Source: Pseudomonas fluorescens (GTDB lineage: Bacteria; Pseudomonadota; Gammaproteobacteria; Pseudomonadales; Pseudomonadaceae). From it: a stretch of DNA of 64,000 nucleotides. Below the pieces are notes generated by a model. It made no database searches and was not told where the DNA came from. It worked only from the letters and a program-made list of their open reading frames with translations. Position 1 is the stretch's first letter. The number at the start of each line of letters is the position of its first letter. A program made the position numbers and the translations under genes. This document shows, piece by piece, positions 9,429 to 18,094 of the stretch. The stretch lies in the NCBI RefSeq assembly GCF_902497855.1, contig NZ_CABVHU010000021.1:53765-117764 (forward strand), in the 5' to 3' direction.

Positions 9429-9977
9429 ATGTTCGCACGCAAATTTTGTTATGTTGACGGCGCCCCTCGTATCATCAAGTCCGCAGGGTACACCGACGGT
9501 TATTGCATTGAGTTAAATGGTTATACTTATGACCATGTTACGTTGGATGAGAGAATTCATCGCTACTTGACCGACCATGGCCAAGGAAAAAAAACACGCC
9601 TCTATTGTGCGTACAATGGTAGTAAAGTAAACGTTCTGGCTATCCAAACAGAAAACGGTGAAACTTTGAAGACGGATTCCATCGGAGATCTTCTGGTGGG
9701 GGGAGCTATATTTAGCCTGCTGGCTGGCGGCGCGACGATGCTCTTGTCCTTTTTCCCTATTGTACTTTTGGTTGGCAAGCTGCACCTCGTCAAAGCGGGA
9801 ACTGAAGTCGAAGTTGGGATGAGTCTCGCACTTTACTTTTCGATTGGCATTACGCTTTGGTCCATGCACGGTCTTATCAAGATGGTGCGTATGAGGAACG
9901 CTATTGAGAAGATTCCGTCAGGCTCAATTGAAAAAGCCGGTAAAAAGACTTTTGGCGTAAATGCGCAGGCCGCGTAG
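9429..9977 (+). CDS. Unknown membrane protein, 182 aa
   Basis: I do not recognise this protein. Residues 1-85 are soluble and rich in beta-type residues. Two hydrophobic segments follow, one near residues 87-112 (LVGGAIFSLLAGGATMLL and onward) and one near 128-148 (MSLALYFSIGITLW), then a basic tail. The ATG is preceded by AAGGAACCGC at a sensible distance, and a TATAAT-like -10 is present near 9395. It is the last intact gene before the right IS21-like end. Confidence 0.6.
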   Translation: MFARKFCYVDGAPRIIKSAGYTDGYCIELNGYTYDHVTLDERIHRYLTDHGQGKKTRLYCAYNGSKVNVLAIQTENGETLKTDSIGDLLVGGAIFSLLAGGATMLLSFFPIVLLVGKLHLVKAGTEVEVGMSLALYFSIGITLWSMHGLIKMVRMRNAIEKIPSGSIEKAGKKTFGVNAQAA

Positions 9978-10414
9978 TCACGGGCGTTTCTAAGTCCTGT
10001 GAATATGCCTGCCCCAAGGTGCCACCGATTTAACCGACAGAGACCTGTTCCCTGATAACCGGTGGCATAGGCCGGGGTGAACTGCAATGAGCTCGTACTC
10101 GATATGCAGGTAGTGCAAACTCACCACTCCCGGCAGGACCTACCAGTTGACAGCAATGGACACCTCTCCTATGAATGCGTCGGTACGCCCCAAACCTCGG
10201 CACATATGCAGTCAGGATCAAGACCGGAAACGCCGGCTGTATCTCCCGACTGCGCCATTACTCTGATGCAATAATTTTCAGCCAGCCTGGGTTCTGGCGC
10301 GACACCTGCCGGAAAGCTATGGACACCTCAATTTGCCATGAGGTGCCCCATGGCTTCCGTCTTCGACCAACACTCCCCTCACGTCGCCCAAACTCTGGAC
10401 CTGCGCCAGGTACA
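9978..10414. other. Gene-free stretch inside the right end of the IR-bounded segment
   Basis: Only short unconvincing open frames occur. No RNA gene, domain signature or clear promoter was recognised. Confidence 0.5.
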
Positions 10415-10531
10415 GCCGATCATGGTTACAAAGCGTGCTGGTCAAATACGATGCCATCGGTGGTCCGAACGAATGCAAATGACTGGTCAGGTCGAATGCA
10501 ATCGGGTGGTCAAGTGGAGTGCTATTTCGCA
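10415..10531. repeat. Right inverted terminus of an IS21-like element
   Basis: 10415-10527 is the reverse complement of the left copy (2511-2623), with about one difference every eight or nine bases. It carries the same internal CCTGACCA/TTGCATTCG repeat units in the opposite direction, and its outer TG maps to 10530-10531. The flanks (2499-2506 and 10532-10539) do not form an obvious target-site duplication. Confidence 0.65.
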
Positions 10532-10713
10532 GAGAGCGACCAGGAATAGGATGAGGCTCAAACCTCCATCAAGCCTCCCATGCACCGTGGTGCTTTTGCT
10601 ATCCATCGGTATCAGCGCCTCATCCCTTGCTGGTAATGATTACCGGTACACCATTGAGCGTTATTCGCGAGCAGAGGGTGATACTGGATCGACATACAAA
10701 ATGCTCCAAGGGG

Positions 10714-11001
10714 TAACCACATCAGCTCGACATTGCGTTGGGCTTCTGGCTCCAGACGTCGGCTCGACTGGATGCGGTTGAGATAGCCGTAGATGTAGAT
10801 CTTCAGCAAGATCGCTGGATGATAAGCAGGTCGGCCAGTATCGGCTGGAATGGCACCTTCAAAACCCAGATTGACTAGGTTAAGTTCGTCGACGAAGACG
10901 TCGACTACGCGCACCGGATTGGTATCGCTGACGTAGTCATCGAGGCTCTCGGGAAGTAAGGTGCTTTGGCCTCGATGTTCACCTTGGATGAAGCGCTTCA
11001 T
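10714..11001 (-). pseudogene. Truncated IS1182-family transposase
   Basis: From the ATG at 11001 the product reads MKRFIQGEHRGQSTLLPESL and continues through RPAYHPAILLKIYIYGYLNR to RNVELMWL, the N-terminal 96 residues typical of IS1182-family transposases. After residue 96 similarity ends abruptly at about 10714, and an unrelated tail runs to a stop. The DDE catalytic region is absent, so it cannot be active. The sequence near 11040-11085 may be the element's outer end. Confidence 0.75.
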
Positions 11002-11059
11002 GGGCGATCCCTGCGATGAATTCCTCAGAAATCATAGCAAGGGTTCGCGAAGGCGTTTT

Positions 11060-11495
11060 TACACACTCTCGGCCGTTTGCCGTCATTCGGGTTTGACAAC
11101 CATCATGGTTGGCTGCGCTGTTTAGCCGACGTGATGTGACGAATGTGATCCAGGCCCGACTCGGTAATGGAGCGAGACCACTCGACAATGACCTGATCAA
11201 GCCACACTCGATGTACCGACGGATACTCGAGAACAGTAACTCGTTGAGGTTTCTGGGGACAGGCAGCTGCCGAATCGGCTCCAGTGCTAGGTAGTCGCCG
11301 GGGGCGTGGCGAATCGCTTGAGCCAGACAGTGTCCCCGGCCACCAAGTGATTCAGCGTCCCAAGAATAGGACCAAAGAATGCTTTCCTGTCCGCTGCGAG
11401 CTCTTCGTCAGACAGGATGTTGGCCGCCTGATAATCTTTGCGTTCATCCACTCGTTGTAGGTCGCCATCAGGCAGGTATGGCGGGTGCGGCTCAT
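11060..11495 (-). pseudogene. DinB-family gene broken by several frameshifts
   Basis: Reading leftwards from the ATG at 11493-11495, the product begins MSRTRHTCLMATYNEWMN, typical of the DinB/YfiT-like helical-bundle family. One base is missing near 11436. After restoring it the frame reads YQAANILSDEELAADRKAFF and then LGTLNHLVAGDTVWLKRF, both characteristic of the family. A second shift occurs near 11300 in a C-run and a third near 11205, after which the frame resumes through RSITESGLDHI. At least three independent lesions mean it is not functional. It abuts the IS1182 remnant. Confidence 0.7.
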
Positions 11496-11782
11496 GGTGT
11501 TCCTCCTTTTAGGTTTCCCATATTGTTTTCTAAGTTCATATCAGGATAACGGCAGCCTTGTCCTGCCTAAGCAACCCATTTTTCTAGGCAACGCGTTAAG
11601 CCTCTGAGAAGTCGCATACGCTTGATCGACTGAGCTTACTCGGGGACTGACAGTGAAAATGCGAATCTGATCGTTGTAGCCTTAACCTTTAGGGTTAGAT
11701 AGGATTGCGCATCCCTGGGACAGTAGGCTTAGTTTTGCTAATGATACTCGCCAGCCAACAAACATGAGAACGACTAACAACT

Positions 11783-14700
11783 ATGCAAAAAACAGCGAAA
11801 TTTCGCCCTAGCCAGCTATCGATTGATGGTCGCATCTTTATTAGGCGGCGGGGAGAAACGGAGGATCAGCACTCCCAGCGGATTTTTGCCGAGTTGCGAA
11901 AATTTAATTTGTACAATGCTTCCAATCTGATATTTTCGATGGCTTCGCACAAAAATTTTCCTGCGAAATTTCTACCAGTATATGGAGCTTCCAGAGGGCA
12001 CTATGAACTTAGCTATAATTCATCCGAGCTCTCTGATAATAATTTTCTTGCCTGGATGCTGGGCTGCTTTACCGCCAAATCTAAACTACTCTCGGATTTT
12101 TGCAAGCTTAGAAACCTGATAAACAGCGAAATTTTGAACGGAAATTCTCGCGAGGCTTTGGTACAAATTCAATCGCTAAACAAACTATGCAAAAGCTGGT
12201 GGGCAATTTTTCTAGAAGTTCACATAGCCAAAGAACTAGAGCTGAAGGACACTAGACAACTGATTCAAGGACTACCTACAAGGTTCGTACGAGCAGATAT
12301 CAGTGGACAAGTACTTGATCTTCAACTCATGTCGGAAAGTAGCTCAGTAGCGGTGTTTGTTAGGGATTTACTGGGCCGAATGAATGAATACAGAAGCAGT
12401 GGCCTCCAAAATGCGATCGACAGCGGAGCACTTGAGTCGTGTAGATTTCTTCCGTTAAACTTGGATCCTGATCGCATCGTTAAACCAGAAAGCCTAAAAG
12501 CGCTCTGGTTTGAGTCCATCATAGATCAATACGTGATTTTTAAAGACGTAATCTGTGAATGTGGAACGGCGGGGTTGTTAACGGATTCTATGCGGAAAGC
12601 AGTACTAGATCTTTCAAAAAAAATTGAGGACGAAGAGTTACAAGCGATTTTGGGCGTAGACCAGCCAATTGCGCCAGCGGTTTCCGCAGTATTAGAGGAT
12701 TACACAAGGGGAAATTATGATAATGCTATCGCTCGTATTAAAAACTTACAGAAACTAGGATCCAATGAAATATTTGGACTTGTCGAAATTTACGCAAAAT
12801 CAAAAATATACGCACGTTCAATTGCAGATGACAATACGTTCTTTGATCAGATTGCAAATGAGCTTGCAGCTATTTTGCAGTGTGATAACAAAACCGCAGA
12901 AAAGCTTAGTTTCCTAAACCAGATTTGCGTAAAATTCAAGCACGAGCCTTGGGCGAAATCGCTGAACTTCCATTTGCTATCAGCACTTGAGGAGGTAGAG
13001 GACGACAAGGAAATTGAAAGTGCACGCTTACAGGCCAGTTGTTTAGGAAGATTGAACACGCCTAAAGCGAAAATACGAAACTATCGATTTCCACTAGAAG
13101 TCGATAATGCCGGTAGCGTACCGTTACATAGGCAAATCAAATATTCCGCTAACGATGATTTGGCCGCAGAAATTGAGAAGCCATTAATTCCAGTACTCTC
13201 TGACTACCTAAAGCTTAAGTCGCGCACTCTAATACTCAAAGAACAATATATCGACGCAATCAACTTCGCAGTGGATGAGTATTTGGAAAATAGCGTAAGT
13301 TGCCTCCATCTTCCAATGAGAACACTTTGTCAGATCGCGGGTGATATACCAAAAACAAGCAATGAAATTTTTATTTCATGCTTGATTGCTTATGACATAT
13401 ACAATCGTGAGCATAGTGGGATTTTTGAAGAAGATAAAGCAGAGCTTTTTGATGACCTAATGAAGTTCAACGGCTCACATAGGCCATCACATATTTTTCA
13501 GAAAGAAAAATATTCTCGAGCAGAAATATTCTTTTTAAAAAACCTCTGTATTCCGTCACAACTAGACAATCTAATTAATTACACATCAAATGACGATGTT
13601 GTTCATGAGCGCGTGGCCATTCTCGACTTGCTTATACAAACAAGGTCGGAAGGGTATGAACAATTGCGCTACGAGAAGGATAACGTTCTCGAAACGCTTT
13701 TTGCCGAAAAGTTGCGTGCAAAAATAGAGTCGGCAAAATTATTTGTAGATATCCAGGCATTAGAATCACAGCGAAAACATGTCTATCGATCCTTGTTCGA
13801 ACAAGCAAAAAGCAACAAAGGCGGCATCAATTTAGAGCCATTACCATCAAACAATGATACAGCTGGCTCCAATGACATATTCGAAATCGTTCAAGGAAGT
13901 GCGCTTGCATCTAATAGAAAGACACAGCTATTATATGAGATATTTGACACAGCCGTACGTGACTTTGCGCTGAACGAAAATTATGGTCTGGATAAGTATT
14001 TAAGCGCTGAAATTCGTCATATCGTGTTCACGACTCAGTTGAGGTCGTGTTTTGAGAAGACACGCCTTGTTACGAGTCTAAAAGATGGTGCATATTTACC
14101 CAATGACTACTGGCTCAATAAATATAATTTTGTACATATAAGTATCGTTGAAAAGATAGACAATCTCCTTAAAGTTTTCTCTCAGCGAGTAGACTTGATT
14201 CTTGGAGAGGTCAATGAGTGTTTTAGAGTAGAGTTATTCGATCGCGAATCTCCTAACGTATTTGATTTCTTGGCATACCACTTTAGGCTAGTTAGGGTTT
14301 CTGAAATTGTAACCCGCACAAATAACGCAGAAGATTTTTTTACTCAGCTACTCGATTATATGTGGGAATTAGCAAGTGATAGCGCTAAAGCAGCTCAGGA
14401 ACTCATCAATGATCATTTAGCAAGTGAGATTTTGAATGCGTTGACAGATCTTGAGCGGGGTATTAACTATGTAAAAGGGGATGTTGCCGTTGCAGATCTT
14501 ATGCAGGAAATAAAGAACGCTCGGTCAATTTTTACTAAGGAAATTGAGTTTGTTCTTAATTGGTTCAGATTTGTTGGTGCGGATGATTCAAAAAATCTCG
14601 AACGTTTGAGTGTTGTTGTAGACGCGACGATCACTTCATTTGAATCAATATACGGCCATAAGTATAGAAAACCATTTTATGCATCATGCAGGAGTAATCT

Positions 14701-15106
14701 GACGCTTAATTACAGGGAGGCTCGAGCGTTGTTCATATGCTTGTTCACGGCATTGGAAAACGCTTGCAAATATGGTGGAGAGCTAGGCCAGGTCAGCATG
14801 GATTTTTCAGTGGGAAATGCGGAAACCATTATAGCTATAAATAACTTGATGCAGTCCTATCCTGGGGTTACCGCAGAGGAACTTATTTTAAGGGAAAAAG
14901 CCAAATGGTCTCCAGAGCACTCAAACCTAAGCCGTGAAGAAGGCGGGAGCGGTTTATACAAGATATATAGCACTTTATCTAACTCCTCTTCAGGGTTTAC
15001 GTTTGACATTAAAGCAGACAAAACTTCTTTTACGGCACTAATAGGACTTCGTCATGAAAATTTTGATCATCGAAGACAACTTACTAAAGCGCGAGAAAAT
15101 AGTTAA
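11783..15106 (+). CDS. dtcA: Helical-repeat sensor histidine kinase of a Detocs-like defence system
   Basis: Protein of 1107 aa. Residues 1 to about 700 are predicted helical and match the TPR-like sensor half of Detocs DtcA in size and position. A segment EIRHIVFTTQLR (His about 746) is a candidate phosphoacceptor helix. The C terminus is a HATPase: N-box TALENACKYGG with Asn at about 993, and G-box EEGGSGLYKI. No membrane segment or signal peptide is seen, so the sensor is cytosolic. It is the first gene of a three-gene operon; its last 53 nt overlap the next start, which argues for translational coupling. Base composition is distinctly AT-rich compared with the core. Known family role: in Detocs, phage infection triggers phosphotransfer from DtcA to the effector DtcC. 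The match here is by architecture, not by alignment. Confidence 0.75.
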   Translation: MQKTAKFRPSQLSIDGRIFIRRRGETEDQHSQRIFAELRKFNLYNASNLIFSMASHKNFPAKFLPVYGASRGHYELSYNSSELSDNNFLAWMLGCFTAKSKLLSDFCKLRNLINSEILNGNSREALVQIQSLNKLCKSWWAIFLEVHIAKELELKDTRQLIQGLPTRFVRADISGQVLDLQLMSESSSVAVFVRDLLGRMNEYRSSGLQNAIDSGALESCRFLPLNLDPDRIVKPESLKALWFESIIDQYVIFKDVICECGTAGLLTDSMRKAVLDLSKKIEDEELQAILGVDQPIAPAVSAVLEDYTRGNYDNAIARIKNLQKLGSNEIFGLVEIYAKSKIYARSIADDNTFFDQIANELAAILQCDNKTAEKLSFLNQICVKFKHEPWAKSLNFHLLSALEEVEDDKEIESARLQASCLGRLNTPKAKIRNYRFPLEVDNAGSVPLHRQIKYSANDDLAAEIEKPLIPVLSDYLKLKSRTLILKEQYIDAINFAVDEYLENSVSCLHLPMRTLCQIAGDIPKTSNEIFISCLIAYDIYNREHSGIFEEDKAELFDDLMKFNGSHRPSHIFQKEKYSRAEIFFLKNLCIPSQLDNLINYTSNDDVVHERVAILDLLIQTRSEGYEQLRYEKDNVLETLFAEKLRAKIESAKLFVDIQALESQRKHVYRSLFEQAKSNKGGINLEPLPSNNDTAGSNDIFEIVQGSALASNRKTQLLYEIFDTAVRDFALNENYGLDKYLSAEIRHIVFTTQLRSCFEKTRLVTSLKDGAYLPNDYWLNKYNFVHISIVEKIDNLLKVFSQRVDLILGEVNECFRVELFDRESPNVFDFLAYHFRLVRVSEIVTRTNNAEDFFTQLLDYMWELASDSAKAAQELINDHLASEILNALTDLERGINYVKGDVAVADLMQEIKNARSIFTKEIEFVLNWFRFVGADDSKNLERLSVVVDATITSFESIYGHKYRKPFYASCRSNLTLNYREARALFICLFTALENACKYGGELGQVSMDFSVGNAETIIAINNLMQSYPGVTAEELILREKAKWSPEHSNLSREEGGSGLYKIYSTLSNSSSGFTFDIKADKTSFTALIGLRHENFDHRRQLTKARENS

Positions 15107-15500
15107 CTTTCTCAATACTACTTATCATCCTGAGCTGGTTGAGGCAGCATCGTATAACAGTGGATTAACCGCAGCAGAACAGGGCGGCTTTGATTTTATG
15201 ATTCTTGATATGAGCATGCCTACATTTGATCGTAGTGAGACCACGCAGGGAGGTAGATTTCGAGCTATTGCTGGAAAAGAGATCGCTACGAAACTGAGTA
15301 AGTCAGGAATGCTCGCTCCTTTTGTAGTACTTACTGGCTATAAGGACTTTAGCGTAAATTCCCTAAATCTGAGTTTAGAGCAGATCCACGACCTATTGTC
15401 GACCCTCGGCGAGCAATACAAGGGATGCGTACTTTTCAACTCAGCGGAAATTCAATGGCAAGAAAAGCTCACTAGCATTATAGGTTCTCTGAAATGTTAA
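15054..15500 (+). CDS. dtcB: Stand-alone receiver-domain protein of the Detocs-like operon
   Basis: This 148-aa protein is a single receiver domain: MKILIIEDN provides the acidic pocket (E7, D8), MILDMSMP the phosphoacceptor Asp52, and VVLTGYKD the switch Thr at about 94. The usual Lys-Pro after beta-5 is not evident (the region reads GCVLFNS). There is no output domain. In Detocs, DtcB is a receiver-only protein thought to draw phosphate away from the kinase and so prevent accidental effector activation; that role is inferred here. The start lies inside the end of the kinase gene and the stop overlaps the next start by 7 nt. Confidence 0.78.
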   Translation: MKILIIEDNLLKREKIVNFLNTTYHPELVEAASYNSGLTAAEQGGFDFMILDMSMPTFDRSETTQGGRFRAIAGKEIATKLSKSGMLAPFVVLTGYKDFSVNSLNLSLEQIHDLLSTLGEQYKGCVLFNSAEIQWQEKLTSIIGSLKC

Positions 15501-16657
15501 AAATTCTCGTCGTCGATGACTCCGAAAAACGCGTAGAGCTTTTACAGCACGCATTCAATAGCAGTCCGTTGCGAGCTCATGTCGATGTCACATATTGCGA
15601 TACGGCGGATAAAGGCCGTATAGAAATGCTTGAGCCGTTTGATCTTTTGATTCTCGATGTAGTAATACCCAAAAAAGTCGGCGGAACCCCCCAAGCCCTT
15701 CAGAGTTCTAGACTTGTCGATGACCTATGCAGCGACAAAAATGATTATATCCGTCCAAAAATGGTGATCGGACTGACTGCCGATATTTCCGAACTTGGAG
15801 CATATCGCGAAAATTTTTACAAAATTGCTTCAGTTGTACTTCCTGCTAGTCTTCATAACCAAGACTGGATGACTGACATCTTGGAGCAAGTCGGTATATT
15901 GGTGCGCGCAAATCAAAAAGTCGGGAAACTTCGTCAAGATAAACTGCTATTAACGATCCACGGTATACGTACTCACGGTAAATGGCAGAGTGGATTGAAC
16001 GACGAAATCAGAAAATACTCACGATCTTTTGTTCCCGCTGAAGTAAAATATGGCTTCTTTGACATCCTTTCATTTTCCATACCATGGCTGAGGAAAAGGA
16101 AGGCACGACAAGCTGCCGTACAGGTTAGACAAATTCTTTTCGAAAATCATGATAAAGAAATTAGCGTCGTAGCTCACAGCTTTGGCAGTCTTGTACTGTC
16201 AGAAGCCATCAAAGGTACAACTTTAGCCACACCGCTAAAACATATCATTCTATGCGGAAGCCCACTGCCTCATAATGCTAATCTTAATCATTTGACCAAC
16301 AATGCCGAGATTATAATTAATGAGTGTGGCACTAAAGATTTTATACTGGTTGCAGCTAAAGCGTTTTTGCTGGGGTTAGGAGAGGCTGGCCGCATCGGAT
16401 TTCGGAGAAGCAACTGTAACAATTTTATTAATCGCTATTTTAAAGGTGGGCATAGTCTTTATTTCAATGCGCACAGCGAAACACAATCTTTTGCCGAAAA
16501 ATATTGGCTGCCTATAATTCTTTCTAGTTCGATGCCTTTACCCATTGATGAAAGAGAAAATTTCCTCGGAGAAGATTTATTGGATCTGTCTGTAAAGTTA
16601 TTGGGATTGGTTAAACCACTGTGGTATTTTGGGTTTTTGGGGTGGTTAGTCTGGTAA
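15494..16657 (+). CDS. dtcC: Receiver-alpha/beta hydrolase effector of the Detocs-like operon
   Basis: This 387-aa protein has two domains. Residues 1-130 are a receiver (LKILVVDDSEKR, phosphoacceptor Asp55 in LLILDVVIP, switch Thr95 in GLTAD). Residues about 150-370 are an alpha/beta hydrolase: oxyanion-type HGIRTHG at 156-162, and a nucleophile elbow VAHSFGS with Ser229 (first Gly of GxSxG replaced by Ala). A histidine in GGHSLYFNAHSE is a candidate third member of the triad. The last dozen residues (LWYFGFLGWLVW) are strikingly aromatic and may contact membrane. Most described DtcC effectors carry a nucleoside phosphorylase-like ATP-cleaving domain; hydrolase-bearing variants form a known minority subtype. 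The hydrolase substrate (lipid, ester or other) is not known. Confidence 0.78.
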   Translation: MLKILVVDDSEKRVELLQHAFNSSPLRAHVDVTYCDTADKGRIEMLEPFDLLILDVVIPKKVGGTPQALQSSRLVDDLCSDKNDYIRPKMVIGLTADISELGAYRENFYKIASVVLPASLHNQDWMTDILEQVGILVRANQKVGKLRQDKLLLTIHGIRTHGKWQSGLNDEIRKYSRSFVPAEVKYGFFDILSFSIPWLRKRKARQAAVQVRQILFENHDKEISVVAHSFGSLVLSEAIKGTTLATPLKHIILCGSPLPHNANLNHLTNNAEIIINECGTKDFILVAAKAFLLGLGEAGRIGFRRSNCNNFINRYFKGGHSLYFNAHSETQSFAEKYWLPIILSSSMPLPIDERENFLGEDLLDLSVKLLGLVKPLWYFGFLGWLVW

Positions 16658-16674
16658 GAGTAGATCCGATAAGC

Positions 16675-16694
16675 TCGAACAATTTTATTGTCGA
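16675..16694 (+). terminator. Weak hairpin after the Detocs-like operon
   Basis: TCGAACAAT and ATTGTCGA pair with one bulge across a 3-nt loop, followed by an AT-rich ATTTTATCAT. It starts 18 bp past the stop. The terminator role is plausible but the stem is weak. Confidence 0.35.
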
Positions 16695-17720
16695 ATTTTA
16701 TCATCACTATATTTATGGGGGTGGGTTACGATCTCTGCCCGCCATGGTTCGATTCTGGGCCACCCCTTTACAACACTTAATGGGCGAGCACTGCGATTCA
16801 CCAAATAGTTTTTATTTAAACGGACTGACTACGATGATTGGGTCGTTAATAGTGCGTTAGTGGAGGCGCAGCCGAATTCTCAAGCAATACGCGCATCTTT
16901 AACAAACTAGCCTAATGCAATTCAATTTCGGCGTAAGCGCTGGTCACGAGTGACCGATTCTGACGCCTAAATCCCTACGCAGTTCATACAAGTTACCTGA
17001 CACAACCTAACGTCATGAACTTGATGACTTGTGGCACTCACTGTGAATGACGAAGCCGGCAGCCCATCTCCGATGTTCAGATTGTCCGCTTTTTGCCGAC
17101 TCTGTTGAAAACAGTCGACCCGACCTGGCTACCCGTGCATTGAGCGATGAAAGGGCCTGTTTTGCACGCTGCCACTTCAAATCTGAGCCCTGAACCTTTT
17201 GCGCAAAACACAGACTTCAATCTCAGACGCGTACTTTTCTGCCGTGGAAACTGAAGCCGACTTTTTCAACAGAATTGGCCAACAGCAGCCTTTCGACGCT
17301 TACAGCATCGACCAAAAAATTGTCCGCCATTTCCCTCGCGCTGCTTTTGACAAGGGGTTAAGCTTGAACCGCACAAAAAGTCAAGCCTACAGTACAACAA
17401 ATGAAGGGACAGCCGCGTAGGCACAAGTTCAGTGGAGGGGAAACGATTGGTCGCGAAGTCTTCATGTTGCCAGAGTGAGTGTTACGGATTGCAATCGTCC
17501 AAAACGTCTGACGCCAATCATATACAACATGCCTGCATGTGGAGCAGATCGGAACCTCCTCAAATCGCTTGACGGTGACATCTCATCTAATGGCGCTTGC
17601 CTGATCAGGGGGTTGCGACGAAACCAACTAGATCGCATCACACTCACCATCCTCAAAAATCTGACGGAGTGGGCTATATGAAGCTATGCTCTAAACCAAA
17701 ATTTACGAGGTAAACCGGCC
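16695..17720. other. Gene-poor stretch of about 1 kb
   Basis: No convincing gene. Around 17050-17290 the sequence resembles the edges of degraded insertion elements (for instance GACTTTTTCAACAGAATTGG at 17255-17274), but nothing long enough to classify. Short open frames at 17199-17420 and 17475-17681 have neither recognisable domains nor good ribosome binding sites. Confidence 0.4.
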
Positions 17721-17867
17721 ATGTTTACTACCTTCACCTGTAGTCAGGCTCGCCGGCGAATCCGTCGCCTGCTTGCGCTAATCGCTCAAGGTCACAATTT
17801 CGTCATAACTAAGAACGGACGAGAAATGTGCCGATTGATGGCTTCGAAGGCGAAGGAGAATCCGTGA
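17721..17867 (+). CDS. Orphan Phd/YefM-like antitoxin, short
   Basis: This 48-aa frame starting MFTTFTCSQARRRIRRLLAL continues IAQGHNFVITKNGREMCRLM. That matches the Phd/YefM N-terminal DNA-binding pattern: an Ala/Arg-rich helix, the (G)xxxxITKNGR turn, then R/L. Typical antitoxins of this family have 75-90 residues with a C-terminal toxin-binding tail, which is missing. No toxin gene (RelE, Fic or PIN type) is found in the next few hundred bases on either strand. It may be an orphan or a relic. Confidence 0.4.
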   Translation: MFTTFTCSQARRRIRRLLALIAQGHNFVITKNGREMCRLMASKAKENP

Positions 17868-18094
17868 CAAAAACGCAACCTGGCACCGAAGTCCCCCAGC
17901 CAGCTGATAGTTACTCCAACAAATTCACCACAGGGAGCTAGCGGCTTAGAGTATGTAAAGTACGTGTCGCGTACGGGGGGCAGCGCACAACGCACAGTGT
18001 CAATCGGTATAATTTAGTTCTATGTGTGGCTGGGTCATTCGTTTTGAATTTGAATGAGATAGTCGAGCACGGATAGACATTTGCAGTCGCGCAC

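Noticed and set aside
2499..10539. Target-site duplication at the IR-bounded segment
   Set aside because: The 8 bases outside each end (2499-2506 and 10532-10539) do not match, so no duplication is claimed.
16738..16772. tRNA 3'-end-like sequence (GGTTCGATTCTGGGCCACC)
   Set aside because: The T-stem pairs poorly, no acceptor or anticodon arm is found upstream, and no integrase is nearby, so it is not called a tRNA or an att site.
17199..17420. Short open frame of 73 codons
   Set aside because: No ribosome binding site, domain or codon bias; it overlaps sequence that looks like degraded insertion-element DNA.
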